Positions 19,803 to 29,497 of a DNA stretch of 64,000 nt are shown one piece after another (the stretch's first letter is position 1; every line of letters begins with the position of its first letter). The stretch is taken from NCBI GenBank assembly GCA_963838235.1, contig CAWIQJ010000005.1, positions 248,001 to 312,000 of the forward strand, in the 5' to 3' direction. Source of the stretch: JAFECT01 sp963838235. GTDB taxonomy: Bacteria; Pseudomonadota; Alphaproteobacteria; Caulobacterales; Caulobacteraceae. Under the pieces are notes generated by a model, which ran no database searches, was not told the origin of the DNA, and saw nothing but the letters and a program-made list of their open reading frames with translations. Both the position numbers and the translations under genes were made by a program.

Positions 19803-20764
19803 TCAATGTGGGCCGCCGTGCGAAAACGCGGGGCCAAAGTTGCGGATCATGTCGATCAAGGGCGGCAGCAGCAGCGCCGTTGACGATTACGGGTAGGATA
19901 AAGGCGATCAGCGGCACGGTCATCAGCACCGGCACCCGCATGGCCTTCTCTTCGGCCTTCAGATAGCGGTGCTCGCGCATCTCGCTCGAATAGGTGCGCA
20001 AGGTCTGGCCGATGCCGACGCCGAGCGCCTCGGTCTGAATCACGAGGGCGACGAAGGACTTCACCATGTCGACGTTCAATCGATCGGCCATGGCGCGCAG
20101 GGATTCGGCGCGGCCGCGGCCGGCGCTGAGCTCCTGACTAAGGCGGTTGAATTCCTGAGAGATGCGGGGATGCGACTTGCGCACCTCGTGACCGACGCGG
20201 ACGAAGGCCGCTTCGAGGCCGAGGCCCGCTTCGACGCAGACCGTCATCAGGTCGGGAGCACCGAACCCGGAAAACCATCTCGAGCGCCTCGCGCCGCGCG
20301 GCGATCGTGTGATTGAGGTACATGCGCGGCGCGAACATCCCCGCCGCGCACAGCCCCAACGGAATGAGGATGGCCGCGCCGCCGCTGGCACATATCGAAA
20401 GCAGGGATTCTCCGACAAGAAAGGCGGTCGGCACGCCGATCGCAAGACAAAGTCGAATGATCACGTACCAAATCGACGCCGCCGGACTGTCGAACCCTGC
20501 GAGCGAGAGGTCGCGCTCAGTTTCACCTTCTCCTTCAGAAGCGTCCCCAGGTAGTGTCGCCGACTGCACCCACTGCAGCAGCGGGTGAGTAACGTTCTGC
20601 GTGGGGATCAGGCTCGACACCGGTTCGCTGGCGCGCGCCTGTCGGCCGCCCAGCCTGCGGCGAACAGCGATGAGCGCCACGGCGCCGTTGATTGCGGCGA
20701 TCGCGATCACCGTGACCACGAGGAAGGCCAGAACCTCAACCAGAATTTCGATGGGGGTGATCAT
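19803..20764 (-). pseudogene. tadC: TadC, second Tad locus, frameshifted
   Basis: Starts at ATG 20764 (MITPIEILVEVLAFLVVTVIA) and is open to about 20265. It then continues in another frame with VCVEAGLGLEAAFVRVGHEV, FVALVIQTEALGVGIGQTL and HRYLKAEEKAMRVPVLM. A last shift near 19875 restores LIDMIRNFGPAFSHGG and the stop at 19803. Paralogue of 8487-9431. Confidence 0.8.
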
Positions 20765-20778
20765 CGGTCAGCCGTCAA

Positions 20779-21765
20779 CTATTTGAAGTTGATGATGCGC
20801 TGGATGACGACCCATCCGAGCACGTACAGCGCGAGAACCCCGCCGACGGCGGGCCAGAAGATCGGGTCGGAGAATTTGTTGGTGTAGTAAGTCGGATTGA
20901 CCAGCATCTGGAACGCGATGCAGGCCAACCGGCAGCGCGCTGAGCAAATAGGCCGACGCCTTACCTTCGCTGGCGAGCGCCTTCACTTTCTTGCCCAAGG
21001 TGTTGCGGCCGCGCATGACGGCGGACAGGCCCTCCAGTATCTCGGCGAGATTGCCGCCGGTCTCCGACTGGATGCTGACACTGACCGCGAAGAAGTGGGC
21101 ATCGGGCGAGCCGGTGCGCCAGGCAAAACTCGACAACGCTTCCTTGAACTCGCCGCCATACGTGGTCTCGTCCACCATGAGCCCGAACTCCGACCCGATC
21201 GGATCGCCCATTTCGTTCGCTGCAAGTTGAACGGCCGCGATCACCGGGTGGCCCGCGCGTACGGCCCGGTTCACGACGTCGAGAGCGAGGGGCAGCTGTT
21301 CCTCGATCTTCTTGAGCCGCGCCTTGCGCCGCCTGCTGACCCAAAGGTAAACCCCCAACAAGGCTATCGCGGAGGCGGCAACCAGCGAGGTGGTTCCGTT
21401 GAGCAGAAGGTTCTTAGCGGCGAGCCGAGGATCACCAGCGAGATCGCCCACAACACCACCGCGATCGCCACGGTAGTGAGCGCCAGCCGCCAAAGCGACA
21501 TCTTCAGGTCGGCGTGCCGTGTTATGGTCTCGATCCGGTCCTGCAGGCGCGGCCAGACGCCGTCGCCCTTCCGGGGGCCGAGCGATTTGCGCGCGAGCGC
21601 CGTATAGACGTCAGTGGGACTCATGCCCGCATCGAGCATGGTCAGGCGGCGGTTTACCCGCCGGCTCGATCGCTGGCGACGAACATCGGCACGCTGCCGT
21701 CTGCGCGAGGGATCACGACCGCGACGAAGGCCAGGACGTAGATTATGGGCAGGAAGCGGGATCAT
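20779..21765 (-). pseudogene. tadB: TadB, second Tad locus, frameshifted
   Basis: Starts at about 21765. The first membrane helix (IIYVLAFVAVVI) is out of frame with the start, then RRLTMLDAGMSPTDVYTAL is open. Another shift lies near 21415. The T2SF core KKIEEQLPLALDVVNRAVRAGHPV, ETGGNLAEILEGLSAVMRGR and KALASEGKASAYLLSALP is clean. A last shift precedes the C-terminal helix (GWVVIQRIINFK, stop at 20779). Paralogue of 7487-8485. Confidence 0.8.
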
Positions 21766-21769
21766 GGCG

Positions 21770-23130
21770 TCAGGTCGATCGTTTCCCCGGCGCGAACATC
21801 ACCGAGGGCGGCTTGATGCCGCGTGCAACCAAAACTTCCATGAACTGAGGCCGCACGCCTGTGGTCTCGAATTCGACCGGCGATGCCGCCGCTCTTGGCA
21901 CGACCGCTGCGGCGGAAGCGGAAGATCTCCTGGGTGGAGATCACATCCTCTCCATGCCCACGATCTCGGCAATGGACACCACGCACCGGCGGCCGTCGTC
22001 CATTCGCTCCACCTGGATAACGATGTTAATGGCCGAAGCGATCTGCTGCACGGATCGACCGCGGCGAAATTTCCAACCCCGCCATGCCGATCATCTGCTC
22101 GATGCGGGACAGGGCGTCGCGGGTGGTTGTTGGCGTGGACGGTGGTCATCGATCCCGTCGTGGCCGGTGTTCATCGCCTGCAACATGTCGAAGGCCTCGC
22201 CGGCGCGCACTTCGCCCACGATGATCCGGTCGGGGCGCATGCGCAGGGCGTTGCAGCACCAGATCCCGCTGGGTCACCTCGCCCTTGCCCTCGATGTTCT
22301 CCGGCCGGGTTTCCAGCCGTCCCCACATGGGGTTGCTGCAGCTGCAGCTCTGCGGCGTCTTCGATGGTGACCACACGCTCGCTCTGCGCGATGTAGGCCG
22401 ACAGCAGCATTCAGGAGCGTGGTCTTGCCCGAGACCCGTGCCGCCGGAAATGAAGCACATTGCGGCGCGCTTCGACGATGGCCTTCATCACCTCGGCCAT
22501 TTCGCCCGAAATGCTTCCGAGCTCGACCAGGGCCGACATGTGGATCGGAATTCTTGGCGAACTTTCGGATCGAAACCAGCGGCCCATCGACCGCCAGGGG
22601 CGGGATGATGGCGTTGACCCGGCTTCCGTCGGCAAGACGCGCATCGACCATCGGCTGAGGAATTCATCGATGCAGCGGCCCACCGCTGAGACGATCTTGT
22701 TGACGATGCGGACCAGGTGTTTTGTGTCCTGGAATTGGACGTCGGTCTTTTCCAGCCGGCCCTTGCGCTCGACATAGACGTGGGCGTGGGTGTTGATCAG
22801 AATATCGCTGACCGTGTCGTCTTTCAGCAGGGGTTCGAGCGGCCCCAGGCCCAAAAGTTCGTCAAGCACGTCCTCGACCAGCTGATCGGTCTGAACGCTG
22901 GTGAGTAAGCGCTTTTCCTCGGCCAGTAGCTGGCTGACCGCGCCCCTGATTTCCAGGCGCAGGCTGTCGCGCGGCGTCTTTTCCAGCAAGCTCAGGTTCA
23001 ACAGCTTGATCAGCCGCTGGTGGATGCGGACCTTCAGAGCGATCGCGCCGTCGATTGCGGCGGCGGCTGTCTGCGGATCGTCGAAGGTCTCGACCAGCCG
23101 TGGCGACGGATCGGAGGATTTCCAGAGCAT
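21770..23130 (-). pseudogene. cpaF: CpaF, second Tad locus, frameshifted
   Basis: Starts at ATG 23130 (MLWKSSDPSPRL, like the MLWKSSDLD of the first copy) and is clean to about residue 170, including DDTVSDILINTHAHVYVERKG. Shifts follow repeatedly: around 22665, around 22545, inside Walker A near 22430, and at several later places. Fragments of TIEDAAELQLQQPHVG, EVRAGEAFDML and MTTVHAN are still recognisable in different frames. It ends at 21770 as SVMFAPGKRST. It is the most damaged gene of this locus and cannot make a working motor as written. Confidence 0.8.
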
Positions 23131-23135
23131 GCCTG

Positions 23136-24356
23136 TCACCGCCTCGCGCGCACAGGCGCGGGCGCGAGTGCGTCCGCGGCCACCTTGCCGGCAAGCTCGG
23201 CGATGGCTTTTTCGAGCTTGGTGCCCCGCCGCACCGTCGAAATCTCGACACCCTGGTTGATCGCGTCGGTCATGGTGCGTCCGTCCTCCGGAATCACCAC
23301 GTCGAAGGGACGTCCGAGCGCGCGTTCCGCCGCCTTCAGCGACACCGACGACGTCTGGTCGAAGTCCAGGCCATTGCAGACCAGGATGAGCGGATGGTCG
23401 TCCAGGCGCTGGGACGCCAGCACCCGCAGCTGGCGCTTGACCAGCTGGATGTGGGGCACCGACAGATTGCAGATCAGCACGATCCGGTCCGACAGGTGCA
23501 GCACCCGGTTGGTCCATGCGGTCCAGACCGCCGGCAGATCGATGATGGTGAGCGCGAAGTCCCGCCGCATCGCTTTCATCAACAAGTCCACCTGCGCGGG
23601 CGAGAAGGTCTCCAGCGCCATCAGCTCACGCGGCGCGGCCAGGACCCGCGCACCGGACTTGTGGGCCGCGAGCGCGGTGGCGAAGGGCGTGTCGGCCAGG
23701 GCCTGACCGGCGCTCAGGCAATCGGCGATGGTCAGTGCTTCGGGCAGATCGAGGTAGAGCGCCGCGGCGCCAAACTGCAGGTCCAGATCAGCCAGGCAGA
23801 CGGCGCCTCCCTCACGTGCCGCCAGGAGCACCGCGATCTGGGTTGCGAGCGACGTCGCGCCCACGCCGCCGCCGGCTTTGATCAGGGTGACCACCTCGCC
23901 GGACTTGGGCTGTCCCGCGGTCTCAGACGCCGGGGCGGCCAACAGACGCTCGAGGCTCAGAGCCAGGGCGGGTGCGCTCACCGGGGCGAGCAGCACGTCG
24001 GCGGCGCCGTCGCGCATCAGACTGCGCGTCGTCGCCACGTCCGGATCGCGCAATACGACAACGACCCGTGTCTGCTTCGGCGATGCCTTCAACCGGCGCA
24101 CAACCTCGTCGAGATCGCCGGCCGCGCCACTGGAAACCGCGGTGATGAGGATGTCGAAATCGCCGTCCAACTGGGTCGGCCAAGGTGCGGCGACCGGCTC
24201 GAGCGCAACGTGGGGGAACAGGGCCGCCATAGAGGCCAGCTGATCGTGACCGTCGATGGCGCCATCGACGACGCCGACACGCTGGGTGCGGGCGTGCTTT
24301 TCCCCGTCGTCCGAAAAAGCTTGTGGACTGACGTCACGCCCCATGTCGCCCATCAC
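23136..24356 (-). CDS. cpaE: CpaE/TadZ family protein, second Tad locus (intact)
   Basis: 406 residues with no interruption. The architecture is the same as the 4927-6135 protein: a receiver-like N-terminus (VVVVLRDPDVATTRSLM), then KAGGGVGATSLATQ in place of a standard ParA P-loop, LADLDLQFGAAALYLDLP, IIDLPAVWTAWTNRVL and LVCNGLDFDQTSSVSLKAAE. The two CpaE proteins agree at roughly two thirds of positions by eye, so the duplication is old. It lies 5 bases before the broken cpaF. Confidence 0.88.
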   Translation of the reverse strand: MMGDMGRDVSPQAFSDDGEKHARTQRVGVVDGAIDGHDQLASMAALFPHVALEPVAAPWPTQLDGDFDILITAVSSGAAGDLDEVVRRLKASPKQTRVVVVLRDPDVATTRSLMRDGAADVLLAPVSAPALALSLERLLAAPASETAGQPKSGEVVTLIKAGGGVGATSLATQIAVLLAAREGGAVCLADLDLQFGAAALYLDLPEALTIADCLSAGQALADTPFATALAAHKSGARVLAAPRELMALETFSPAQVDLLMKAMRRDFALTIIDLPAVWTAWTNRVLHLSDRIVLICNLSVPHIQLVKRQLRVLASQRLDDHPLILVCNGLDFDQTSSVSLKAAERALGRPFDVVIPEDGRTMTDAINQGVEISTVRRGTKLEKAIAELAGKVAADALAPAPVRARR

Positions 24357-24443
24357 TCTAACCGACTACCCGAACCCTGGGCCGCGACCACAAACCCTCA
24401 ACGGGGATTGCGCCGCGTCCCGCGACTGAAACTAGACCTTGCC

Positions 24444-24770
24444 TCACTGCGGCGTGGCGGGCGCGGGCGTCGCGCCGGCGCCTGCGCCCTGCGTTCCGAC
24501 CGTAGACGCGCTGGCCGTTACTGGCGGAATGACCTTGCCCTTCGCATAGCGATCTTGGGCCAGTGCGACGCGCGCGCCATTAGAGCCCGGCGCGACGTCG
24601 CCCTTGTACTTGGCGTCGGGGTCCGCGATCTGGGCGGCGAGGTCCTGATGCAATGCCTGGCCGAAGTCGCCCGACTGGTGCATCTGGACTTCCGTACAGG
24701 CGCCCATCGCGAGCACGCTGGCGGTAGCGAAAGTGATAACAGCGATCTTGGCGAGCGGACGCATGCGCAT
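24444..24770 (-). CDS. Small Tad-locus lipoprotein, second locus
   Basis: 108 residues. The signal sequence ends in VLAMGAC, a plausible lipobox. The body repeats the first-locus pattern (HQSGDFGQALHQDLAAQIA, DAKYKGDVAPGSNGARVA) and the tail is Ala/Gly/Thr-rich. Preservation of this gene in both loci, between cpaC and cpaE, supports a real role in the Tad system. The function is unknown. Confidence 0.72.
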   Translation of the reverse strand: MRMRPLAKIAVITFATASVLAMGACTEVQMHQSGDFGQALHQDLAAQIADPDAKYKGDVAPGSNGARVALAQDRYAKGKVIPPVTASASTVGTQGAGAGATPAPATPQ

Positions 24771-24773
24771 CTC

Positions 24774-26266
24774 CTAGTAAAGGACGTGGCCGTGCGGGCC
24801 GTCGATGCCGCCCTTGCCGGGATCGGCAGACATCAGAGCGCGATCTTCCGGCTTCACGTGAGCGGCCGATCCTTCCATGGCGCCGAACAGGAATAGTTCG
24901 AAGTCAGACGGCGGCACGAAGTGATCTGCCGGAGTGGCCACATAGCCACGACGCGGCGTCACCAGGTGCGGCGTGACGACGATGACGAGTTCGGTCTCGT
25001 CCTTCTTGAAACCGTTGGACCGGAACAGAGCGCCCAGGACCGGCATGTCGCCGACGAAAGGAAGCTGGCGCACCTGGCTCTGGTAGTTGTCCGACAACAG
25101 TCCTGCGATAGTGAAGGACTCGCCGTCGCGCAGCTCCACGGTCGTGTGGGCGCGCCGGACCTTTAGTCCGGGGATCTGAATTCCACCGGTGGTGACCGAG
25201 GTGGTGGGATCGATGCTGGAAACTTCCGGATTGACCACCAGGTTGATCAGGCCGTCGTTGCAAAATCGTGGGCGTGAACGCCAGCGCAATGCCGAACTGT
25301 TTGAAGTCGACCGAGATGGTGGGCGTCCCGCCGCTTACCGAGGCCTGCTGCGCCACCGGCACCGGGAACTCACCGCCGGCCAGGAAGTTGGCCGTGTCGC
25401 CGCTCATGGTGACCAGGGTTGGCTCGGCCAAGGTCTTGATCAGACCCTTCTGCTCCAGCGCGTCGAATAGGACGTCGAGGCTACCGCTGCCGGAACCGAA
25501 CCGAGCCATGATGTTGCCGAAGGTGGAGCCGAGCAGGCTCGCATTGTTGTTGACGGTGTCGCCCGTGTTGATCTGAACGGCCGGATTGGCGCCCGTGACG
25601 CCCGCCGCCGGGCGCTGGACGTTCAAGCTCAGGTCTTTAGCGGTCGACCGCTCCATTTCCACGAAACGCACCGACAGCATCACCTGCTGGGTGCCTTCGA
25701 CACCCAGCATGTTGACCACCTTGTCCTTGTCCACCGCGTAGGACTGGGCCAGCGCCATCACCTGTTCGAGCGCGATCGGGCTGCTGACCGTGCCCGACAC
25801 CACGATCGACTGGTTCGCGGCGCGAACGGCGATGTCCTTTTCATTGGGCAAAATCTCGGCGAGACGCGCCTTCAGGCCCTGGATGTCGACGGCGACCACA
25901 ACGTTGACCGCTGCGATCAGGCGCTTGTTGGGGCCATAGATGGTCAGGCCGGTTGAGCCCATCGTCTTGCCGACGATGTAGACCGACCGGGCGTTGAGCG
26001 GCAGGACGTCGGCGATCTTCGGGTCGCCGATCATCACGTCGGTATACGTTTCGGGAAGCTCCAGCACCTGCGACTTGCCGGGACTGATGGTCACCTCCAG
26101 GGCGCCGGCGACGTCAGGGCCCGCGGCTTCCTGGGCCATGGCGGGCGCGGGCGCCACGCAGGCCAGGGCGAAGACGCACGCGAACGCGGCGACGACAGCC
26201 CAGGCCGGGCTCCCCGGCGCGTCCTGTGCGGGCGCTTTCCGACGTCCGGCCTATTTGTCCCGTCAT
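24774..26266 (-). pseudogene. cpaC: Secretin CpaC, second Tad locus, frameshifted
   Basis: The probable start is ATG 26266, with a break inside the signal peptide (WAVVAAFACVFALACVAPA). A clean run follows from about 26157 to 25270: SPGKSQVLELPETYTDVMIG, SVRFVEMERSTAKDLSLNV and AEPTLVTMSGDTANFLAGG. One extra base near 25265 shifts the frame. The remaining part, with VPVLGALFRSNGFKKDETEL and VIVVTPHLVTPRRG, is clean to the stop at 24774. Two indels in about 490 codons is light damage, so this could be a recent mutation or a sequencing error. Confidence 0.82.
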
Positions 26267-26306
26267 AGCCCCCTGCCTCTCACTGCGCCGCCACTTGGGC
26301 GCGGTC

Positions 26307-27176
26307 TCAATTTCGGCGCACCGGATAGCCGGAGCTTTCGGTTCCGCGGGTGACCCGCACTTCGATCATGTTGCGCCCCAGCCGGGGCTTTGCGTCGCCC
26401 GCCTTGGCGGGCGCTGTCGGGCCGGTAGCCGGCTTCGGCGCCCCACGCGGCGCGGCGAACACGCCGAGATCCGAAACCGTGGTTGCTGCGCGCTGTTGCG
26501 TGGTGTCAGGCGTGATGGGCCGGAGCGCGAGGCTCACGGTGCCCACGGCCTGGCCGAGCGAGATGCTCTGAGCCTGGGCCGGAGTGACTTCCACCGTCAC
26601 CGCCTTGGCGACGACAGGCTTGTCGGTGTTTTCGTCGGCGATCTGATCCACCCCGATGACGCGCACGTCCTCAGCCAGCATCTGGGTGACGGTCGATCCG
26701 TTGTCGCCGGATCCGAAATTGCGGGTGAGCAGGATGTCGACCCTGTCGCCGGGCAGAACGAAGCCTGCGACCCCGGCCACGTCGCCGGAACGCACGCTGA
26801 CGGCGCGCATGCCCGCGGCGAGGACGGCGGACAGGCCCTGGCGGGCGCCCGGCCCGCTGATGTGGGCGGCGAGCAAGGGCTCGTTGGCCGCCAGCGACTG
26901 CAGCGCTAAGCGCGGAGCGCCGCCGCCGACCGCTTCGGCAACGGTGCGGAACGAGCCGGGGGGCACGCTGTCGACCGGGAAGCGGGCGAGTTTCAGCATG
27001 GCGGGCTGCAGCGCAACGCCGCGGCTGATGGGTTGGGCGGCGACGACCACAGTCGAGAGCGCGCCGGCGGCTTGGTTGTTCTTTTGGGCCGAGCCGAGAT
27101 AGCCCCTGACCAGCAACACGGCGACGAGGCCGAGAAGAAGGGCGACCCCGAGAGTCGCAATGGTGCGAATGGACAT
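26307..27176 (-). CDS. cpaB: CpaB/RcpC-like pilus assembly protein, second Tad locus (intact)
   Basis: 289 residues from ATG 27176. One N-terminal helix (ATLGVALLLGLVAVLLVRGY) is followed by an SAF-like segment (VVAAQPISRGVALQPA), the CpaB phrase LAAGMRAVSVRSGDVAG and VLPGDRVDILLTR, then the RcpC-type C-terminus (VAKAVTVEVTPAQAQSISLG). The reading frame is whole, unlike the first-locus cpaB. It could in principle serve the first locus, which is inference. Confidence 0.88.
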   Translation of the reverse strand: MSIRTIATLGVALLLGLVAVLLVRGYLGSAQKNNQAAGALSTVVVAAQPISRGVALQPAMLKLARFPVDSVPPGSFRTVAEAVGGGAPRLALQSLAANEPLLAAHISGPGARQGLSAVLAAGMRAVSVRSGDVAGVAGFVLPGDRVDILLTRNFGSGDNGSTVTQMLAEDVRVIGVDQIADENTDKPVVAKAVTVEVTPAQAQSISLGQAVGTVSLALRPITPDTTQQRAATTVSDLGVFAAPRGAPKPATGPTAPAKAGDAKPRLGRNMIEVRVTRGTESSGYPVRRN

Positions 27177-27284
27177 TGCGGGGCGACCGGTTGAAATCAA
27201 GACGACGGCGAACGGCGCCGTATCGAAGGGGCCGCCGCACACGCAGTGGGGCGGTGAACTCTACCGTTTCTCTACAAGAGGCGT

Positions 27285-27315
27285 GCACCGCCTAGCGCTC
27301 AGCGTCAGGCGGTGC
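27285..27315 (-). terminator. Hairpin between pilin and cpaB, second locus
   Basis: Perfect 9-bp stem GCACCGCCT / AGGCGGTGC with a 13-base loop, 26 bases downstream of the pilin stop in the minus direction. Its position equals that of the hairpin at 2066-2093 although the sequence differs. There is no strong T run, so attenuation or RNA stabilisation is more likely than full termination. Confidence 0.5.
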
Positions 27316-27340
27316 GGCCAACTTGATTCAAGGAAGGTGC

Positions 27341-27502
27341 TTAGTGGATGGTGGTGGCGACGGACGTGAACTTGGTGTTGATGGCGGTGCCCAGCGCGGT
27401 CGCGCCAAGAATGATGGCGACGCCCACGAGGGCGATGATCAGGGCGTATTCGGCCGCCGTGGCGCCGGTTTCGTCTTTCAGGAAGGCGATAAGCTTATTC
27501 AT
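27341..27502 (-). CDS. flp: Flp/PilA family type IVb pilin, second locus
   Basis: 53 residues from ATG 27502. The leader MNKLIAFLKDETG is cut after Gly before ATAAEYALII, with Glu +5 and Tyr +6 as in Flp pilins, then a hydrophobic helix and a short polar tail. ATG 27502 is supported by the 145-base spacing to the conserved upstream repeat, the same as for the first pilin. It is probably the major pilin of the second Tad locus. Confidence 0.92.
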   Translation of the reverse strand: MNKLIAFLKDETGATAAEYALIIALVGVAIILGATALGTAINTKFTSVATTIH

Positions 27503-27630
27503 GGTGATGCATCCATTCCGAAGTTGCTGTCGACGCGAGGCTTCGTCCCTCAGGGCGCCGCCACGAAACGGTGAATTGAAAACTCTCAACCCCCCACCGC
27601 TCCGCAAATAATACACCAACTTAACGGTCT

Positions 27631-27713
27631 GTAAACCTAACTATAAGGTTAACGGGCAACAGGTTCGCGGTATTTCCCAAGATACAGCAAAATATATACC
27701 TAAAATTGGGTAT
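27631..27713 (-). promoter_or_regulatory. Second-locus pilin upstream region with two inverted repeats
   Basis: In the minus direction it holds ATACCCA-ATTT-TAGGTAT (27713-27696) then GTTAACC...GGTTTAC (27653-27631). The 23-base element around GTTAACCTTATA differs from the first locus at only two bases, and the interval between the two elements is again 42 bases. The remaining DNA from 27714 to 28024 is AT-rich at first and has no gene I can support. Confidence 0.6.
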
Positions 27714-28024
27714 ATTGTCAGATAATTATAGTTAAATAACTCTACGATTGGCGACGGAAAGGAAGATATACATTAGACAATACCTCATCCGCTTCCCCTT
27801 AATCTTAAATCTTCAAACGACGCATATATCTCGGTCGGATCTGCCTCTCAAATCTGGGCAAAGCCTTGTTTTTCTGAAGTGTCGGAGGCGAAGGAGCCGC
27901 TGCGCGGCAGCCGACGTTCATGCTTCCGGCGCTGATTGACGGATACGGCGCATGCTGCGACAATTCGTCCCCGGATGGGCGGGAACATTCAGGTTGGCGC
28001 GGCAGGTCTCGAGCGCCAGATCGC

Positions 28025-28189
28025 CTAGTGAGAGATCGTGCCGTTGACGGTAGCGAACAGCCCGGTGATGGCCCCGCTTAGGCTCGTCAGTCCAATAATT
28101 AGTCCGCCGCCGACGAGGGCGATGATCAGAGCGTATTCCGCCGCAGTGGCGCCGGTTTCATCCATCAGGAAGGCGGCCAGTTTGACCAT
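28025..28189 (-). CDS. flp: Third Flp-type pilin
   Basis: 54 residues: MVKLAAFLMDETG then ATAAEYALIIALVGGG and a hydrophobic helix ending ATVNGTISH. The processing site is intact. It lies upstream of the second-locus pilin on the same strand, where the first locus has the PAP2 gene instead. It lacks the conserved two-repeat upstream element. It is closely related to the 27341-27502 pilin, so it is likely a tandem duplicate; whether major or minor is unknown. Confidence 0.88.
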   Translation of the reverse strand: MVKLAAFLMDETGATAAEYALIIALVGGGLIIGLTSLSGAITGLFATVNGTISH

Positions 28190-28331
28190 GGTATTGTCGC
28201 TCCGTCCTCGAAATCAGGCCGATCATTGATCAACCTTCAGTATTCCGGCGAAAACGCGCGACGTCCAGCCCGCACCTACCCGACCTGCGGTAGGGAGACG
28301 TTGATACGCCGAGATTTTGACGTGTGTGTGC

Positions 28332-29497
28332 TTACGCGGCTGTGACGGGAGCCGAACTCTTGAGCATGACCGTCGGTTTGGAGCCCGGCGACAGCACAAG
28401 ACCTCGCATGGCCAGCTTCGCGGCGGCGAGCGCGCACAGGCCTAAGAGGCCAAGCGCCGTAGCCTGGGTCGCGAGCGAATAGGCGCCGGGCGCGCGCAGC
28501 AGCAGCATGAAGGGCGTGAACGGCGGCAGATAAACCAGCCACGCGAGCTTGGCGCCCCCGCTCCCGGCCGCGGCGAGCGCAGCGAAGAAAGCGGCGAGCA
28601 GCACCGCGAACATCGGTCGCGACAGGTTCTGGGCGGCAGCGGTGTCGCGCGCGCCGTGGCGCCGACGGCCACCGTCACCAGGCCGTAGAAGGCGTAGCTC
28701 AGCACATAAATTCCCAGAGCGCGAACGACCTGGAGCGGCTTCGGAAAAACCGGTCATCAGCGCTGGGAAGACGCCGCCCGCCACCGGCGACAGCGGCGCC
28801 AACGCCGCGCCGGACCCCAGCCAGGAGCCCAGCACCAACAGTGAGACCGCGCCTACGCCGATGAGCTTTCCGAACACGATCTCCCACGGCCGCGCCGCGG
28901 CCAGCAGGATCTCGAGCGCCCGGTTGGTCCGTTCCCGCACCACCGCCTGCAGCAGCATTCCGAGCGAACCGGTGAGCGCCAGCCACAGAACAACTACGAG
29001 GCTGAAGCGGAACAGCGCCTTCCCGTGGGTCGGCGCGCGCGGCGCTCGCGTTGCCTCGCGGAACCGGATAGCGGGCCTCAGGCCCGCGGTCCCGGCGGCG
29101 GACTTCAGGGCGGCATCCCGCTCCAGGGTTCGCAGCACCAGCCCACGGCCTTCGGGCGACAGAGGAAATTCACTGCTGAACTCGGCGACCAGACCGCCGT
29201 CCGGTGCCTTGGACACCGAGAGATAGGCGCGTCCACCGGCCGCCGGCTTGGGTGAGCACGAAGCGCCGGCCTTCGATGCCGGCCGCCTCAGCGAGCGCGT
29301 CCTCCGCAGAGCGCTGCATCCTGGGGCTATCCGCTCGCACCGAGACCTGCGTCGGCGCTTCCGCATGGCCCGCCATGCCCGCGGACCAGAATAGCGCCTG
29401 CCATAGCTACGGGGCCGATGAACAGCGCCGCCCAGAAGCTGAGCGTGCTCACATAGGCGCGGAACTCGCGCTCGGCGATGAGCCACAGGGGCGCCAT
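28332..29497 (-). pseudogene. ABC-2 type permease (NatB-like), frameshifted
   Basis: Starts at ATG 29497 (MAPLWLIAEREFRAYVSTLS, then a membrane helix). A large periplasmic segment follows, with breaks near 29395 and 29250, then RALEILLAAARPWEIVFGKLIG, typical of NatB-type export permeases. After another shift near 28740 it reads LSYAFYGLVTVAVGATAR and ends at 28332 with the C-terminus shared with the partial gene at 2-328. A hairpin with CCTACC/GGTAGG arms about 50 bases downstream may be a terminator. Confidence 0.75.

Noticed and set aside
27600..27640. A sigma-54-like TTGG-N10-GC pattern upstream of the minus-strand pilin (TTGGTGTATTATTTGC on the minus strand)
   Set aside because: Only the GG/GC core and spacing fit, and no match with correct spacing was found at the equivalent place of the first pilin; a similar TTGGACGGCCATTGCC there has 9 instead of 10 bases between GG and GC.
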